Origin: Taibaiella sp.
GTDB lineage: Bacteria > Bacteroidota > Bacteroidia > Chitinophagales > Chitinophagaceae
DNA length: 64,000 nucleotides
Direction of reading: 5' to 3'
NCBI GenBank assembly: GCA_016786705.1
Contig: JAEUVV010000006.1
Location: 577,640 to 641,639, forward strand
This document shows positions 17,143 through 25,498 of this stretch, in pieces. The notes below the pieces were generated by a model. That model worked only from the letters and a program-made list of their open reading frames with translations, was not told where the DNA came from and made no database searches. How positions within the stretch are numbered: the first letter of the stretch is position 1; each line of letters opens with the position of its first letter. A program made the position numbers and the translations under genes.

Positions 17143-17643
17143 ATGAAAATGAACTACAATTTGATGAAAAAAATGTTATTCACCGGTTTACTCCTGTTTG
17201 TTACCCACTTCCTCTATGCACAACCGCAGGCAAGTGAGCAAAATGTGCCGGTAGAAAACTTTTCGGGGGACCTTTTTGATGGAATAAGTGGCATAATGGT
17301 GTATAGCCTCTATCAGAATAATAACTACCTGATGGATCTTTATACTTCGAAAAATATGAGTAAGGATAGTGCATTTGATATGTCTTTACATCAACTGAAA
17401 GCGGCCGAATATGTACTCCATTTAGTCAATACACAAATCCTTGAGAGTAATAACTCAAGCAGTATGAAAAAAGTGGATGTGAGGTATCTAAGGGATTTAA
17501 AGGCTGCGCTGATCGTGATTTCGGGGCAGGCAAGAAGCCTGAAAGAGTACATTGAAAGTGGTGATGCTGCCGCATTCAAGAAATTTAACCTGAACAGGTC
17601 CTCTGCCAAAAGAATGGTGAATATTGTAATGAAGAAAGAGTAA
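17143..17643 (+). CDS. Small exported protein of unknown function
   Basis: I do not recognise a family. The N-terminus holds several ATG codons (17143, 17149, 17164, 17173); starting at 17164 gives a clean signal peptide MKKMLFTGLLLFVTHFLYAQ, so the mature protein of about 140 residues is exported. The rest is predicted mostly helical, with charged segments such as VRYLRDLKAALIV and SGDAAAFKKFNLNRSSAKRM, and has no Cys in the mature part. It starts 43 bases after parE, so may be read from the same transcript, but a link with topoisomerase IV is unlikely given its location. A hairpin follows. Confidence 0.6.
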   Translation: MKMNYNLMKKMLFTGLLLFVTHFLYAQPQASEQNVPVENFSGDLFDGISGIMVYSLYQNNNYLMDLYTSKNMSKDSAFDMSLHQLKAAEYVLHLVNTQILESNNSSSMKKVDVRYLRDLKAALIVISGQARSLKEYIESGDAAAFKKFNLNRSSAKRMVNIVMKKE

Positions 17644-17667
17644 GCAGTAGCAGTAAAAAAATATTTC

Positions 17668-17730
17668 AGGCTTCCGTCCTTATCACAGCTCCGGGTAGAT
17701 CGAGATGTGGCAGAACGGAAGCCTTTTTTG
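17668..17730. terminator. Terminator between convergent genes
   Basis: A 10-bp perfect stem AGGCTTCCGT/ACGGAAGCCT (17668-17677 with 17714-17723) encloses a 36-base loop that itself holds CACA/TGTG. A T-run follows on the plus strand. It separates the small exported protein from the convergent nadB. Confidence 0.7.
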
Positions 17731-17738
17731 TCTCTTTT

Positions 17739-19337
17739 TTACAGGACTATATCCTGTAGAATATCGCTTTTAGAAGGATAGTCTGTTGTGTAATGTAAAC
17801 CCCGGCTTTCTTTGCGGAACTGCGCACTCTTCACGATCAGGTAGCCTACAGTGATGAGGTTCCTTAACTCGCAAAGTTGTGGGGAAAGAATAGAAGCATC
17901 ATACAATTGCTCTGTTTCTTCGTGCAGCAGGTCCAGCCGGCGCATGGCTCTTGCCAGCCGCACATCATTCCGGACAATACCTACATAATCACTCATGGTC
18001 GCTTCCAGCTCTTTCCTGCTTTGTGTGATCAGGATCATTTCCCTTGGAGCGGTAGTTCCTTCCGCATTCCAGTCCGGGATGCCGGCCTGGTAAGGAGCAT
18101 GATCAAATAACTCAGCGGCCCTGCCGGCGCAGCGATTCCCAAATACGGCTGCTTCCAGCAGCGAGTTGCTGGCTAAGCGGTTGGCGCCATGCAAGCCGGT
18201 GCTGCTACACTCACCACAGGCAAACAGGTTATTGATGGAGGTTTCGCCATCCAGGTTCACTTTTATGCCGCCACAGGTATAATGTGCCGCCGGCGCTACC
18301 GGTATGAGCTGTGTAAACACATCAATGCCTACACTTTTGCATTTTTCATAAATATTGGGGAAGTGATGGAGGAACTTTTCCCGGTCCATATGCCGGCAAT
18401 CGAGGTATACATTGGGCGTACCCGATATCTTCATTTCATTATCTATGGCACGGGCTACGATGTCGCGAGGCGCCAGGTCTTTACGCGCATCATATTTTTC
18501 CATGAACGGTATCCCTTTCGCATCACATAAGATGCCGCCATCGCCGCGCACCGCTTCTGTGATCAGGAAAGAAGGGCTCACGCCGGGTTCATATAAAGCT
18601 GTGGGATGAAACTGGATAAACTCCATGTTTTCAATCCTTCCTTTGGCCCGGTACACCATCGCGATACCATCGCCGGTAGCTATGACAGGATTTGTCGTAC
18701 TCCGGTATACCTGTCCGGCCCCGCCGGTAGCGAGTAAGGTGATTTTTGACAAAATGGTTTCCATCTTGTTTGTTTCCATATTAAGCGCGTATACGCCAAA
18801 GCATTGAATGTCTTGGGTAGACTTGGTCACTAACCTGCCCAGGTGATGCTGGGTGATGATGTCTACCACAAAATACTCTTTGTGAAAATGGATATTGGGG
18901 ATTGATCTTGCTTTTTCCAGTAAAGCTCTTTCTATTTCCCAACCGGTAATATCTTTATAATGCAGGATCCTGAATTCGGAGTGGCCCCCTTCTTTGCCCC
19001 GGGCATAATCGCCGGAATCTTCTTTGTCAAAATTGGTGCCCCATTCAATCATTTCCTGTACGGCAGCCGGTCCTTCTTTGATCACCACGTTTACTGCCGC
19101 CGGGTCGCAAAGGCCATCGCCGGCAATTATAGTATCGGCAATGTGCTTTTCAAAAGTATCGCCTTCCGCATTAACTACGGCGATACCGCCCTGTGCGTAT
19201 TTAGTATTGGTTTCATTCTCTACCTGGGCTTTAGTCAGTATGGTAATAGTAGCGTCGGGAAACCGTTGCGCTGTTTTTACGGCAAAGGTCAGGCCTGCGA
19301 TACCGCTACCTACCACTAAGAAGTCTGTTTTCATCAA
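17739..19337 (-). CDS. nadB: L-aspartate oxidase
   Basis: NadB oxidises L-aspartate to iminoaspartate with FAD, the first step of de novo NAD synthesis; NadA then condenses the product with dihydroxyacetone phosphate. The 532-residue protein has the FAD-binding GSGIAGL motif at residues 8-14, the family segments TKYAQGGIA and EGGHSEFRILH, the active-site region FIQFHPTALYEPG, and the flavin-domain signature CGGIKVNLDGETSINNLFACGE...GLHGANRLASNSLLEA. A helical C-terminal domain completes it. Length is normal. nadA is in this window on the other strand about 17 kb away, so the usual nadA-nadB pairing is broken here; nadC is not seen. Confidence 0.95.
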   Translation of the reverse strand: MMKTDFLVVGSGIAGLTFAVKTAQRFPDATITILTKAQVENETNTKYAQGGIAVVNAEGDTFEKHIADTIIAGDGLCDPAAVNVVIKEGPAAVQEMIEWGTNFDKEDSGDYARGKEGGHSEFRILHYKDITGWEIERALLEKARSIPNIHFHKEYFVVDIITQHHLGRLVTKSTQDIQCFGVYALNMETNKMETILSKITLLATGGAGQVYRSTTNPVIATGDGIAMVYRAKGRIENMEFIQFHPTALYEPGVSPSFLITEAVRGDGGILCDAKGIPFMEKYDARKDLAPRDIVARAIDNEMKISGTPNVYLDCRHMDREKFLHHFPNIYEKCKSVGIDVFTQLIPVAPAAHYTCGGIKVNLDGETSINNLFACGECSSTGLHGANRLASNSLLEAAVFGNRCAGRAAELFDHAPYQAGIPDWNAEGTTAPREMILITQSRKELEATMSDYVGIVRNDVRLARAMRRLDLLHEETEQLYDASILSPQLCELRNLITVGYLIVKSAQFRKESRGLHYTTDYPSKSDILQDIVL

Positions 19338-19705
19338 TATACCGGATTATTAAGGCTAAATTAAGGCTTCTATTGTTAGCAGCAAGTAAATAATTGGAGC
19401 CTGGCACGAGGAGGATCATAAACCAATACAACTGCGGTTAATCGCGGTAATTGCTAAATGTTTAAGGCGGTAAAAAGAGCTATTGCGATGACTGAAATCC
19501 TGTTGATTAATGCACTCTTCACCAGAGCATATTTAAAGTACCTTCGTCAAATAAGAAGGTAGCTTGCAATGGAAGAGTAAATGTACTGGATATTTAATTT
19601 TTCTTACACACGCTTAAAAGACATTGGAGCACCGGATTTTTAGAAATCCAATGCTCCAATGTCTTTTATAAATGCCCGTTGAAAACCGGGCAATGGTGTT
19701 TATGC
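19338..19705. other. Intergenic stretch with a terminator and no gene seen
   Basis: This 368-base gap lies upstream of nadB and downstream of the prolyl oligopeptidase gene, both on the minus strand. I find no open frame with family resemblance and no TAnnTTTG box in a good place for nadB. The only clear structure is the long hairpin at 19616-19667. The rest must contain the nadB promoter. Confidence 0.5.
19616..19667 (-). terminator. Long hairpin terminator of the prolyl oligopeptidase gene
   Basis: A 16-bp perfect stem AAAAGACATTGGAGCA/TGCTCCAATGTCTTTT is topped by a second short stem, GGATTT/AAATCC. Its A/T-rich ends allow termination on either strand. Confidence 0.8.
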
Positions 19706-21853
19706 TTAAAACTTCACTTGTTTAATGCCCATGTTCCAAAGTGTAAAGGCCCAGATATCGGCGGCTTCTTCGATCACCTTAGACGTTGGTTTACCCGCGC
19801 CGTGGCCCGCTTTTACATCAATGCGGATCAATGTCGGTTTATCACAGGATTGTTTTTCCTGCAACTCGGCGGCAAACTTAAAGGAGTGTGCGGGAACCAC
19901 ACGGTCGTCATGATCGGCTGTGGTGATCATGGTTGCCGGGTAGCAGGTGCCTTGCTTTACATTATGCAAAGGAGAGTATTTGATCAGGTATTTAAAATCT
20001 TCTTCTTTATCGCTGGAACCGTATTCAACTACCCAGCCCCAGCCTACAGTAAATTTATGGTAACGCAGCATGTCTAAAACGCCTACCTGCGGAATCGCTA
20101 CGGCATACAAGTCCGGGCGCTGGGTTAAACAGGCGCCAACCAGTAAACCACCATTGGAGCCGCCACGGATGGCCAGCTTGGCCGGGCTTGTATATTTTTC
20201 TTTGATCAGGTACTCGGCCCCGGCAATAAAATCGTCAAATACGTTTTGCTTACTGCTTAACATACCGCCTTTGTGCCAGGCTTCGCCATATTCACCACCG
20301 CCTCTCAGGTTAGCGATACAATAAACACCGCCGGCCTCCAGGAACGGGATCAGGCTCATGCTGAAGGAAGGGGTAAGGTTGATATTAAACCCGCCATAGG
20401 CATAGAGCATAGTAGGATTGGTACCATCCATTTTCAATCCTTTTTTATAGGTAATGAACATGGGTACCTTTGTACCGTCTTTAGAGGTGTAGAATACCTG
20501 TTTGCTTTCGTATAATTCAGGATCGAATTTTGCGCTGGACTTACGGTATAAGGTAGAGTTTCCGCTTTGGATATCATATTTGTAAATCGTAGGTGGGTTC
20601 ACGATATTGGTAAAAGTGTAATAGAACTCTTTATCTTCTTTATAAGCACCAAACCCGCTGGCGGTACCCACTCCCGGTAATTTGATATTACGCTCCAGCT
20701 TTCCATTGTAATCATATTGAGCTACTAATGTAGTAACATCTTTCAGGTAATGTGCAAAAAGCTTACCACCTCCGGTTGATACGCCGTCCAGCTTTTCTTT
20801 TTGTTCCGGGATTAAAGTCTTCCAGTTTGCCGCTGCCGGTTTTTTGGGATCTACCAGTACCACGCGATAGTTAGGCGCATTATTGTTGGTCGTAATGATC
20901 AGTTTGTCGCCTATATTATCGACAACATCCGCATTGGTCTTAAAACCTTCCACAACAGTGATAAAAGGGCTGTTATCGCCGGCTTTCAGATCTCTTACTT
21001 TGATCTCGCTGCCATCTGTACCTTCAGAGATCCCTAAGACCAGGAAACGCTCATCTTCGGTAAGGCTCGCGCCTACATACCGTAGCGGGTGTTCTTTGTC
21101 TTCATAGACCAGTATATCCTGGCTTTGATCGGTACCTATCTTATGAAAGAATACTTTTTGGTATTCCGTTTTTGCGGAGTATTTCGTGGCTTCATCTTTC
21201 GGTTTGGAATAACCGCTGTAATAAAAACCTTCTTCCCCTTTCCAGGAGATGCCTGTGAATTTTACATGTTCCAGTTTATCGCTTAAAAGTTTTTTACCCG
21301 AAACATCCATCACGAATACTTCCTGCCAGTCACTTCCTGAAGCGGATACCGCGTAAGCAAAATACTTTTGTTTTTTGGAAAATGAAGTAGCCTGCAGGGC
21401 TACAGTGCCGTCTGCTGACAGTTTATTAGGGTCTAACAGTACCTCCGGAGTGCCATTGATGCCATCCTGGATGTATAATACAGATTGGTTTTGTAAACCA
21501 TTATTTTTATAGAAGGTATAATATTTACCACTTTTAAAAGGCGCAGAGAATTTTTCGTAATTCCATAAAGTCGTTAAGCGGTCAATGATAGATTGACGGT
21601 AAGGGATCTTATTCAGGTAGTTGCCGGTAAACGCAGATTGCTTTCTTACCCAGGCTTCCGTTTGCGCAGAAGTGTCATTTTCCAGCCAACGGTAGGGGTC
21701 TGAAATGTTAGTCCCGAAATAATTATCCTCCTGGTTTACCTTTTCGGTTTTGGGATAATTGAGTTTTTCGGCTTTAAGATTGTTGAGTTGCTGTGCATCT
21801 GCCGTGCCGGCCATAGTTACTGCGATTGCTAGTGATAAATAAAAACACTTCAT
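19706..21853 (-). CDS. Prolyl oligopeptidase (S9A), exported
   Basis: A serine peptidase that cuts after proline in short peptides. A signal peptide (MKCFYLSLAIAVTMAGTADA) precedes a seven-bladed beta-propeller lid (about residues 70-420) and an alpha/beta-hydrolase domain with the nucleophile in GGSNGG (about residue 565), the Asp in ADHDDRVVP and the His in AGHGAGKP. The N-terminal NYFGTNISDPYRWLEND is a family hallmark. An ATG 7 codons earlier (21874) is possible, but a -7 box at 21876-21883 would place transcription start after it and the signal peptide begins at the second Met, so 21853 is preferred; product 715 residues. Periplasmic location is inferred. Confidence 0.92.
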   Translation of the reverse strand: MKCFYLSLAIAVTMAGTADAQQLNNLKAEKLNYPKTEKVNQEDNYFGTNISDPYRWLENDTSAQTEAWVRKQSAFTGNYLNKIPYRQSIIDRLTTLWNYEKFSAPFKSGKYYTFYKNNGLQNQSVLYIQDGINGTPEVLLDPNKLSADGTVALQATSFSKKQKYFAYAVSASGSDWQEVFVMDVSGKKLLSDKLEHVKFTGISWKGEEGFYYSGYSKPKDEATKYSAKTEYQKVFFHKIGTDQSQDILVYEDKEHPLRYVGASLTEDERFLVLGISEGTDGSEIKVRDLKAGDNSPFITVVEGFKTNADVVDNIGDKLIITTNNNAPNYRVVLVDPKKPAAANWKTLIPEQKEKLDGVSTGGGKLFAHYLKDVTTLVAQYDYNGKLERNIKLPGVGTASGFGAYKEDKEFYYTFTNIVNPPTIYKYDIQSGNSTLYRKSSAKFDPELYESKQVFYTSKDGTKVPMFITYKKGLKMDGTNPTMLYAYGGFNINLTPSFSMSLIPFLEAGGVYCIANLRGGGEYGEAWHKGGMLSSKQNVFDDFIAGAEYLIKEKYTSPAKLAIRGGSNGGLLVGACLTQRPDLYAVAIPQVGVLDMLRYHKFTVGWGWVVEYGSSDKEEDFKYLIKYSPLHNVKQGTCYPATMITTADHDDRVVPAHSFKFAAELQEKQSCDKPTLIRIDVKAGHGAGKPTSKVIEEAADIWAFTLWNMGIKQVKF

Positions 21854-21875
21854 TCTATATAAAAATTGAATCATT

Positions 21876-21883
21876 CAAAAATA
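21876..21883 (-). promoter_or_regulatory. -7 box for the prolyl oligopeptidase gene
   Basis: The minus strand reads TATTTTTG, matching TAnnTTTG. It overlaps the codons just upstream of ATG 21874, which argues that the downstream ATG at 21853 is the true start. Confidence 0.5.
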
Positions 21884-21976
21884 AACAATTCGGGTCAATA
21901 AAGGGTTAAAATAATGCCTGGTTCCTTTTTGAAAAGATAAATGCTTACTTTAGTTATTCAATAAAATGAGACATAT

Positions 21977-23377
21977 ATGAAGATAAGCTTTCACGGGGCT
22001 GCGCGGGCGGTTACAGGGTCCAAGCATTTGATTACCCTGGAAAACGGCAAAAAATTATTGCTGGACTGCGGTATGTTCCAGGGCATGGGGGCAGAAACCC
22101 TGCAGCTGAATACCAATTTCGGTTTCAGGCCTAAGGATATTGATTACATGATCCTGTCACACGCCCACATCGACCATGTAGGCCTGGTTCCTAAATTTGT
22201 GATGGAGGGCTTCAGCGGTACTATTTTCTGTACCGATGCTTCTAAAGCATTGGCAGAGATACTGCTGGCCGACTCCGGAAGGATCCAGGAGTCGGAAGCC
22301 GCGTTTATCAATAAAAGGAGAAGAAAGCAGGGAAGGGAACTCGTTGTGCCACTGTATGTAGAAGACGATGTAGCACCGGCCGTCCAGAGGATGAAAGTAG
22401 TGCCGCTGGGAGAATGGTACCGGATTGATGAAAATATCAGGGCGATGCATACTGAAGCCGGCCACATCATCGGCAGTACCTGCATCCATCTTGAAATACT
22501 TGAAAATGGTAAGCTTACAAGAATAACTTTCAGTGGAGATGTAGGCAGGTATGATGACGCGATCCTGAATGCGCCGGCCGTATTCCCGCAGGCGGACATT
22601 ATACTTATGGAAAGTACTTACGGCAACCGCGAGCACAATAAGGCACAGCCTTACCTGGAGCGCTTCCTGAATGCCATTGTCGAAACCTGTCTTGTTAAAA
22701 AGGGAAAACTGATCATTCCTTCTTTCAGTGTGGGCAGGACCCAGGAACTCCTTTATGCGTTGAATACCCTGTTTTTGCAAAAACGTTTACCACCGATACC
22801 GTACTACGTGGACAGCCCGCTTTCTGTAGAAGCTACAGAGATGACCAAGCGTTTCCCAAAGCTATTTAACCCGGCGGTACAGGATGTGCTGGAGCATGAT
22901 GATGATCCTTTCGGGTTCCCGGGCCTGAAGATGATCAAAGATGCCGATGCCTCAAAAGCGTTAAACTTCAGGAATGAACCGATGGTAATTATCTCTTCTT
23001 CCGGTATGGCCGAAGCGGGAAGGGTAAAGCATCATATCTCCAATAATGTAGAGAATAGCCGGAACACGATCCTGATCGTAGGCTACTGTGAGCCTAATTC
23101 TTTGGGCGGTAAATTGAAAAGCGGTCATAAGGAAGTGAAAATATTCGGGGAAGAGCACCAGGTAAACGCTTCGGTAAAAGTGATCGAAAGCATGAGCGCT
23201 CATGGAGACTATCATGACCTTTTGCGCTGGCTGGAATGCCAGGACCCCGGCCAGGTAAAGCATTTCTTCCTGGTACACGGGGAGTATGAGGCACAGGTAT
23301 CGATGCGGGAAAAGCTCCTGAATGCAGGGTTTAGCCATGTCAGCATCCCGGAAATGCATGAAAGCTTTGAGCTGTAA
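21977..23377 (+). CDS. Beta-CASP metallo-beta-lactamase-fold ribonuclease-like protein
   Basis: The 466-residue protein has a metallo-beta-lactamase core with the zinc motif SHAHIDHVG (His62, His64, Asp66, His67), later GDVGRYD and ESTYGNREH, a beta-CASP insertion (about 205-340, SVGRTQELLYAL and ISSSGMAEAGRVKHH) and a C-terminal RMMBL segment (SMSAHGDYHDLLRWL, FLVHGE). This architecture is that of CPSF-73/YSH1-type and bacterial RNase-like nucleases. The likely role is RNA processing or decay in the cytoplasm. It is shorter than RNase J and lacks its C-terminal domain, so it is not RNase J itself. It is divergent from the peptidase gene, and a weak hairpin follows. Confidence 0.88.
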   Translation: MKISFHGAARAVTGSKHLITLENGKKLLLDCGMFQGMGAETLQLNTNFGFRPKDIDYMILSHAHIDHVGLVPKFVMEGFSGTIFCTDASKALAEILLADSGRIQESEAAFINKRRRKQGRELVVPLYVEDDVAPAVQRMKVVPLGEWYRIDENIRAMHTEAGHIIGSTCIHLEILENGKLTRITFSGDVGRYDDAILNAPAVFPQADIILMESTYGNREHNKAQPYLERFLNAIVETCLVKKGKLIIPSFSVGRTQELLYALNTLFLQKRLPPIPYYVDSPLSVEATEMTKRFPKLFNPAVQDVLEHDDDPFGFPGLKMIKDADASKALNFRNEPMVIISSSGMAEAGRVKHHISNNVENSRNTILIVGYCEPNSLGGKLKSGHKEVKIFGEEHQVNASVKVIESMSAHGDYHDLLRWLECQDPGQVKHFFLVHGEYEAQVSMREKLLNAGFSHVSIPEMHESFEL

Positions 23378-23382
23378 AAAAA

Positions 23383-23428
23383 CATAAGGCGCCGATTCGA
23401 TAAGAATATCCGTCGGCGCTCCTGTATG
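23383..23428. terminator. Imperfect hairpin between convergent genes
   Basis: GGCGCCGATTC (from 23388) pairs imperfectly with GAAT...TCGGCGCTCC (to 23423), with CATA/TATG flanks. There is no strong T-run, so termination is only likely. Confidence 0.45.
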
Positions 23429-23453
23429 TGATGTATAGAAAAATTTGAGGCTA

Positions 23454-24254
23454 TTAAGATATAGCTACTTGTTTTGGATTGGGCCGGATGTTATCCGGAT
23501 TTTGCTGTTCCGCTTCCTGTTTTTTTAATTTATAAACTTTTAGGGAACGGTTAAACTTATAGATCTTGCTCAGATCGTAAAAGATAACAACGGTAAGGAA
23601 TGCCACGACGATAAAGAAAACATTGAACTTTAAAGACTGGTATAAGAACGCTGCTATAAAGGCACCTAAAAGATAGGAGCTGAAAATGCTGATCAGTAGT
23701 TTCGCCTTGTCCTTAATGTCTTTATTGTTCCTGTATTTTTTATGTGTAAACATAGAGAATAAAATGGCCAGGTCTGTAGTCGCTCCTGTTAAGTGGGTGG
23801 TCTTAACGGCGAAGTTGGAAATACTTGCGGTAAGCCCGTTTTGTAATCCCATCGATAATAGCAGGATCATGAGCATAAGCTCTGTTTCAAACAAAGTGCC
23901 CTTATAAAAACTTGTTCCGTAAATCGCTACACCCAGGATACAGAGCAACTCCAGCATAATGGGCATGGCATGTGCCAGGTAGGTATTACGCCTGTTGAAG
24001 TGAATAACGATAAAGTTCGATATAAAACTTCCCAGGAAAAAGGACATGATCCAGAGCAGTACAATAGCGATCTGGTAATAGTTGTTTTGCGATACTTCTG
24101 AAGCCAGAATGGCAAAATAACCGGTAACATTGGAGGAGAAGGAATAGAATAGCATAAACGAGGCTACATTTACCATACCGGCAACTATAGCTGTTAGCAC
24201 GCCGAGCTTTATATTATCTCCTAAACTTCTTGTATTACTATATTTTCTTAACAT
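23454..24254 (-). CDS. DUF1275 (YoaK-type) integral membrane protein
   Basis: The 266-residue protein has about six membrane helices and the DUF1275 hallmarks: NVASFMLFYSFSSNVTGYFAILAS near helix 1-2 and the SMGLQNGLTASISNFAVKTTHLTGATTDLAILFS segment in the middle, with the TTHLTG motif typical of the family. The C-terminus is long and polar, rich in Lys and Gln. The family is widespread but its substrate is unknown. It is the last gene of a three-gene minus-strand unit with a lipocalin-like protein and a Usp-like protein, at gaps of about 20 and 18 bases. Confidence 0.85.
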   Translation of the reverse strand: MLRKYSNTRSLGDNIKLGVLTAIVAGMVNVASFMLFYSFSSNVTGYFAILASEVSQNNYYQIAIVLLWIMSFFLGSFISNFIVIHFNRRNTYLAHAMPIMLELLCILGVAIYGTSFYKGTLFETELMLMILLLSMGLQNGLTASISNFAVKTTHLTGATTDLAILFSMFTHKKYRNNKDIKDKAKLLISIFSSYLLGAFIAAFLYQSLKFNVFFIVVAFLTVVIFYDLSKIYKFNRSLKVYKLKKQEAEQQNPDNIRPNPKQVAIS

Positions 24255-24274
24255 CTTCTACAGTTTTTGCTGGT

Positions 24275-24724
24275 CTAACTACTTCGCTTGATGACCAGCC
24301 GGGCATAATCTTTTACAAAAGAAGGGGCAATGTAGTTGAGCTCAATTTTCTCATCAGATAATAAATTGATGTCATAAAACTCTGTCACCATGCCATCCGT
24401 AATTTCCAGAATATGTCCACGGCCTTTTAAGCGCCATTCTAATTCTTTTTCCTCGTGTTGGTCCTGCAGGATCAATACGCCACCAGGCCTGAATTTCCAG
24501 CTTTTGGCGGTATGGAATCTTATGGAGTCGCGATCTTCTTCCGTTGATGTGGCTACCAATCCCAGGTTGGTAACTACCGATTTTTCCGCTTCTTTTATAT
24601 TCCAGTCGATCTCTTCCCAGGAGCCTACGAATTCGTTTTCCGGGTTATATTTTTTTCCTACCAGTGCAAGGACAGTAACTGCGATACTGGTAAAAAAAAA
24701 GATTAATGCGATTCTTATTTTCAT
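24275..24724 (-). CDS. Small lipocalin-like membrane-anchored or exported protein
   Basis: No confident family. Residues 1-22 form a hydrophobic segment (IRIALIFFFTSIAVTVLALV) that could be a signal anchor. The remainder of the 149-residue protein is beta-rich, with FVGSWEEIDWNIKEAEKS, KSWKFRPGGVLILQDQ and LEWRLKGRGHILEITDG, the strand-and-turn pattern of small lipocalin-like (DUF-type) proteins in Bacteroidota. No Cys lipobox is present. It lies between the Usp-like and DUF1275 genes in one operon, so may act with them in a stress or envelope response; that is inference only. Confidence 0.55.
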   Translation of the reverse strand: MKIRIALIFFFTSIAVTVLALVGKKYNPENEFVGSWEEIDWNIKEAEKSVVTNLGLVATSTEEDRDSIRFHTAKSWKFRPGGVLILQDQHEEKELEWRLKGRGHILEITDGMVTEFYDINLLSDEKIELNYIAPSFVKDYARLVIKRSS

Positions 24725-24742
24725 AATTGACCTCCTTTTTGT

Positions 24743-25246
24743 TTAAGAGAAAGAGCCGGCCGTATTGAATATCACGGTTAAGTCGTCAGTAGCTACAGGG
24801 CGCGCTTCTTTTTCTTTATAAGTTATCATGATCTTCTCCACTTTTGCCTTCTGTATCATACCGGAAAGATCGAAGCTTCTCTTCACTGTTCTGTTAAACC
24901 TGCTGTCAGCACCATAAACGATGCTATCGATCTTATTACCTTCCAGGTAATCATCGAAGGTAGACTGGACCGCCCCGCTAAACAGGTCAACATTTACGGA
25001 GTTCAAACTGTTGGCATATTTATTCCGGATGATACTTATGGCATCCATAAAGGCTTCCGTATTCAGGCTTCTAAGGATCTTATGTTTAGAGAAAAACAGT
25101 AAGTCCGTAATGCTTTCAGAAAGATGATAGCCGCAGGTCAGTAGCACATCATACCGGTCGGCGCCATTATCCTTTTTTAAGAATTCTTTTAAAATGTTCA
25201 GCGAGCTAATAGAAAAGTCTGTCGGTATTAAGATTCTCTTTGGCAT
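24743..25246 (-). CDS. Divergent Usp-like protein
   Basis: The N-terminus MPKRILIPTDFSISSLNILKEFL matches the first strand and loop of UspA proteins (ILIPTDFS...), and KIDSIVYGADSRFNRTVKRSFDLSGMIQKAKVEKIMI resembles the end of the fold, where G-x-x-R/S(R/N) and GS motifs normally bind ATP. The usual G-2x-G-9x-G-(S/T) loop is not intact, so it probably does not bind nucleotide like a standard Usp. Length is 167 residues. It is the first gene of the three-gene unit, with a -7 box at 25270-25277. A Usp identity is likely but weak; its role is unknown. Confidence 0.55.
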   Translation of the reverse strand: MPKRILIPTDFSISSLNILKEFLKKDNGADRYDVLLTCGYHLSESITDLLFFSKHKILRSLNTEAFMDAISIIRNKYANSLNSVNVDLFSGAVQSTFDDYLEGNKIDSIVYGADSRFNRTVKRSFDLSGMIQKAKVEKIMITYKEKEARPVATDDLTVIFNTAGSFS

Positions 25247-25269
25247 AACCTTATTGTTTTTTGTTATGG

Positions 25270-25277
25270 CAAAAGTA
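25270..25277 (-). promoter_or_regulatory. -7 box for the Usp-like operon
   Basis: The minus strand reads TACTTTTG, matching TAnnTTTG, 24 bases before the start at 25246. No -33 element seen. Confidence 0.5.
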
Positions 25278-25456
25278 GAACCGTGAAATTAGAGCGGCCT
25301 AAGCACGGGTTAAGAATTGCATTAGAAATTGGCCCCCAGATTAGAAAGGGATTAGAGTAATCATAAAGAAACCCTAAACAACACTTTTATTTCTTAAAGG
25401 AATATTAATTCGAGAATGATTAATGCTAATAATGATCAACAATTAAAGCATTAGGT

Positions 25457-25480
25457 CACCCTGATCCCTGTCGAAGGGTG
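25457..25480. repeat. Single REP-like hairpin downstream of the sensor kinase
   Basis: CACCCTGATCCCTGTCGAAGGGTG forms a 6-bp stem (CACCCT/AGGGTG). It matches the common GTCACCCTGA(G/T)C...TGTCGAAGGGTG-type repeat and shares the TGTCGAA core with the element at 13778-13911. It lies 20 bases after the kinase stop and may double as a weak transcript end. Confidence 0.5.
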
Positions 25481-25498
25481 AAACAGCAAGGCCATTTT

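Noticed and set aside
22144..22780. Minus-strand open frames of 151-207 residues inside the beta-CASP gene
   Set aside because: The plus-strand gene has all metallo-beta-lactamase motifs in order; these are antisense shadows.
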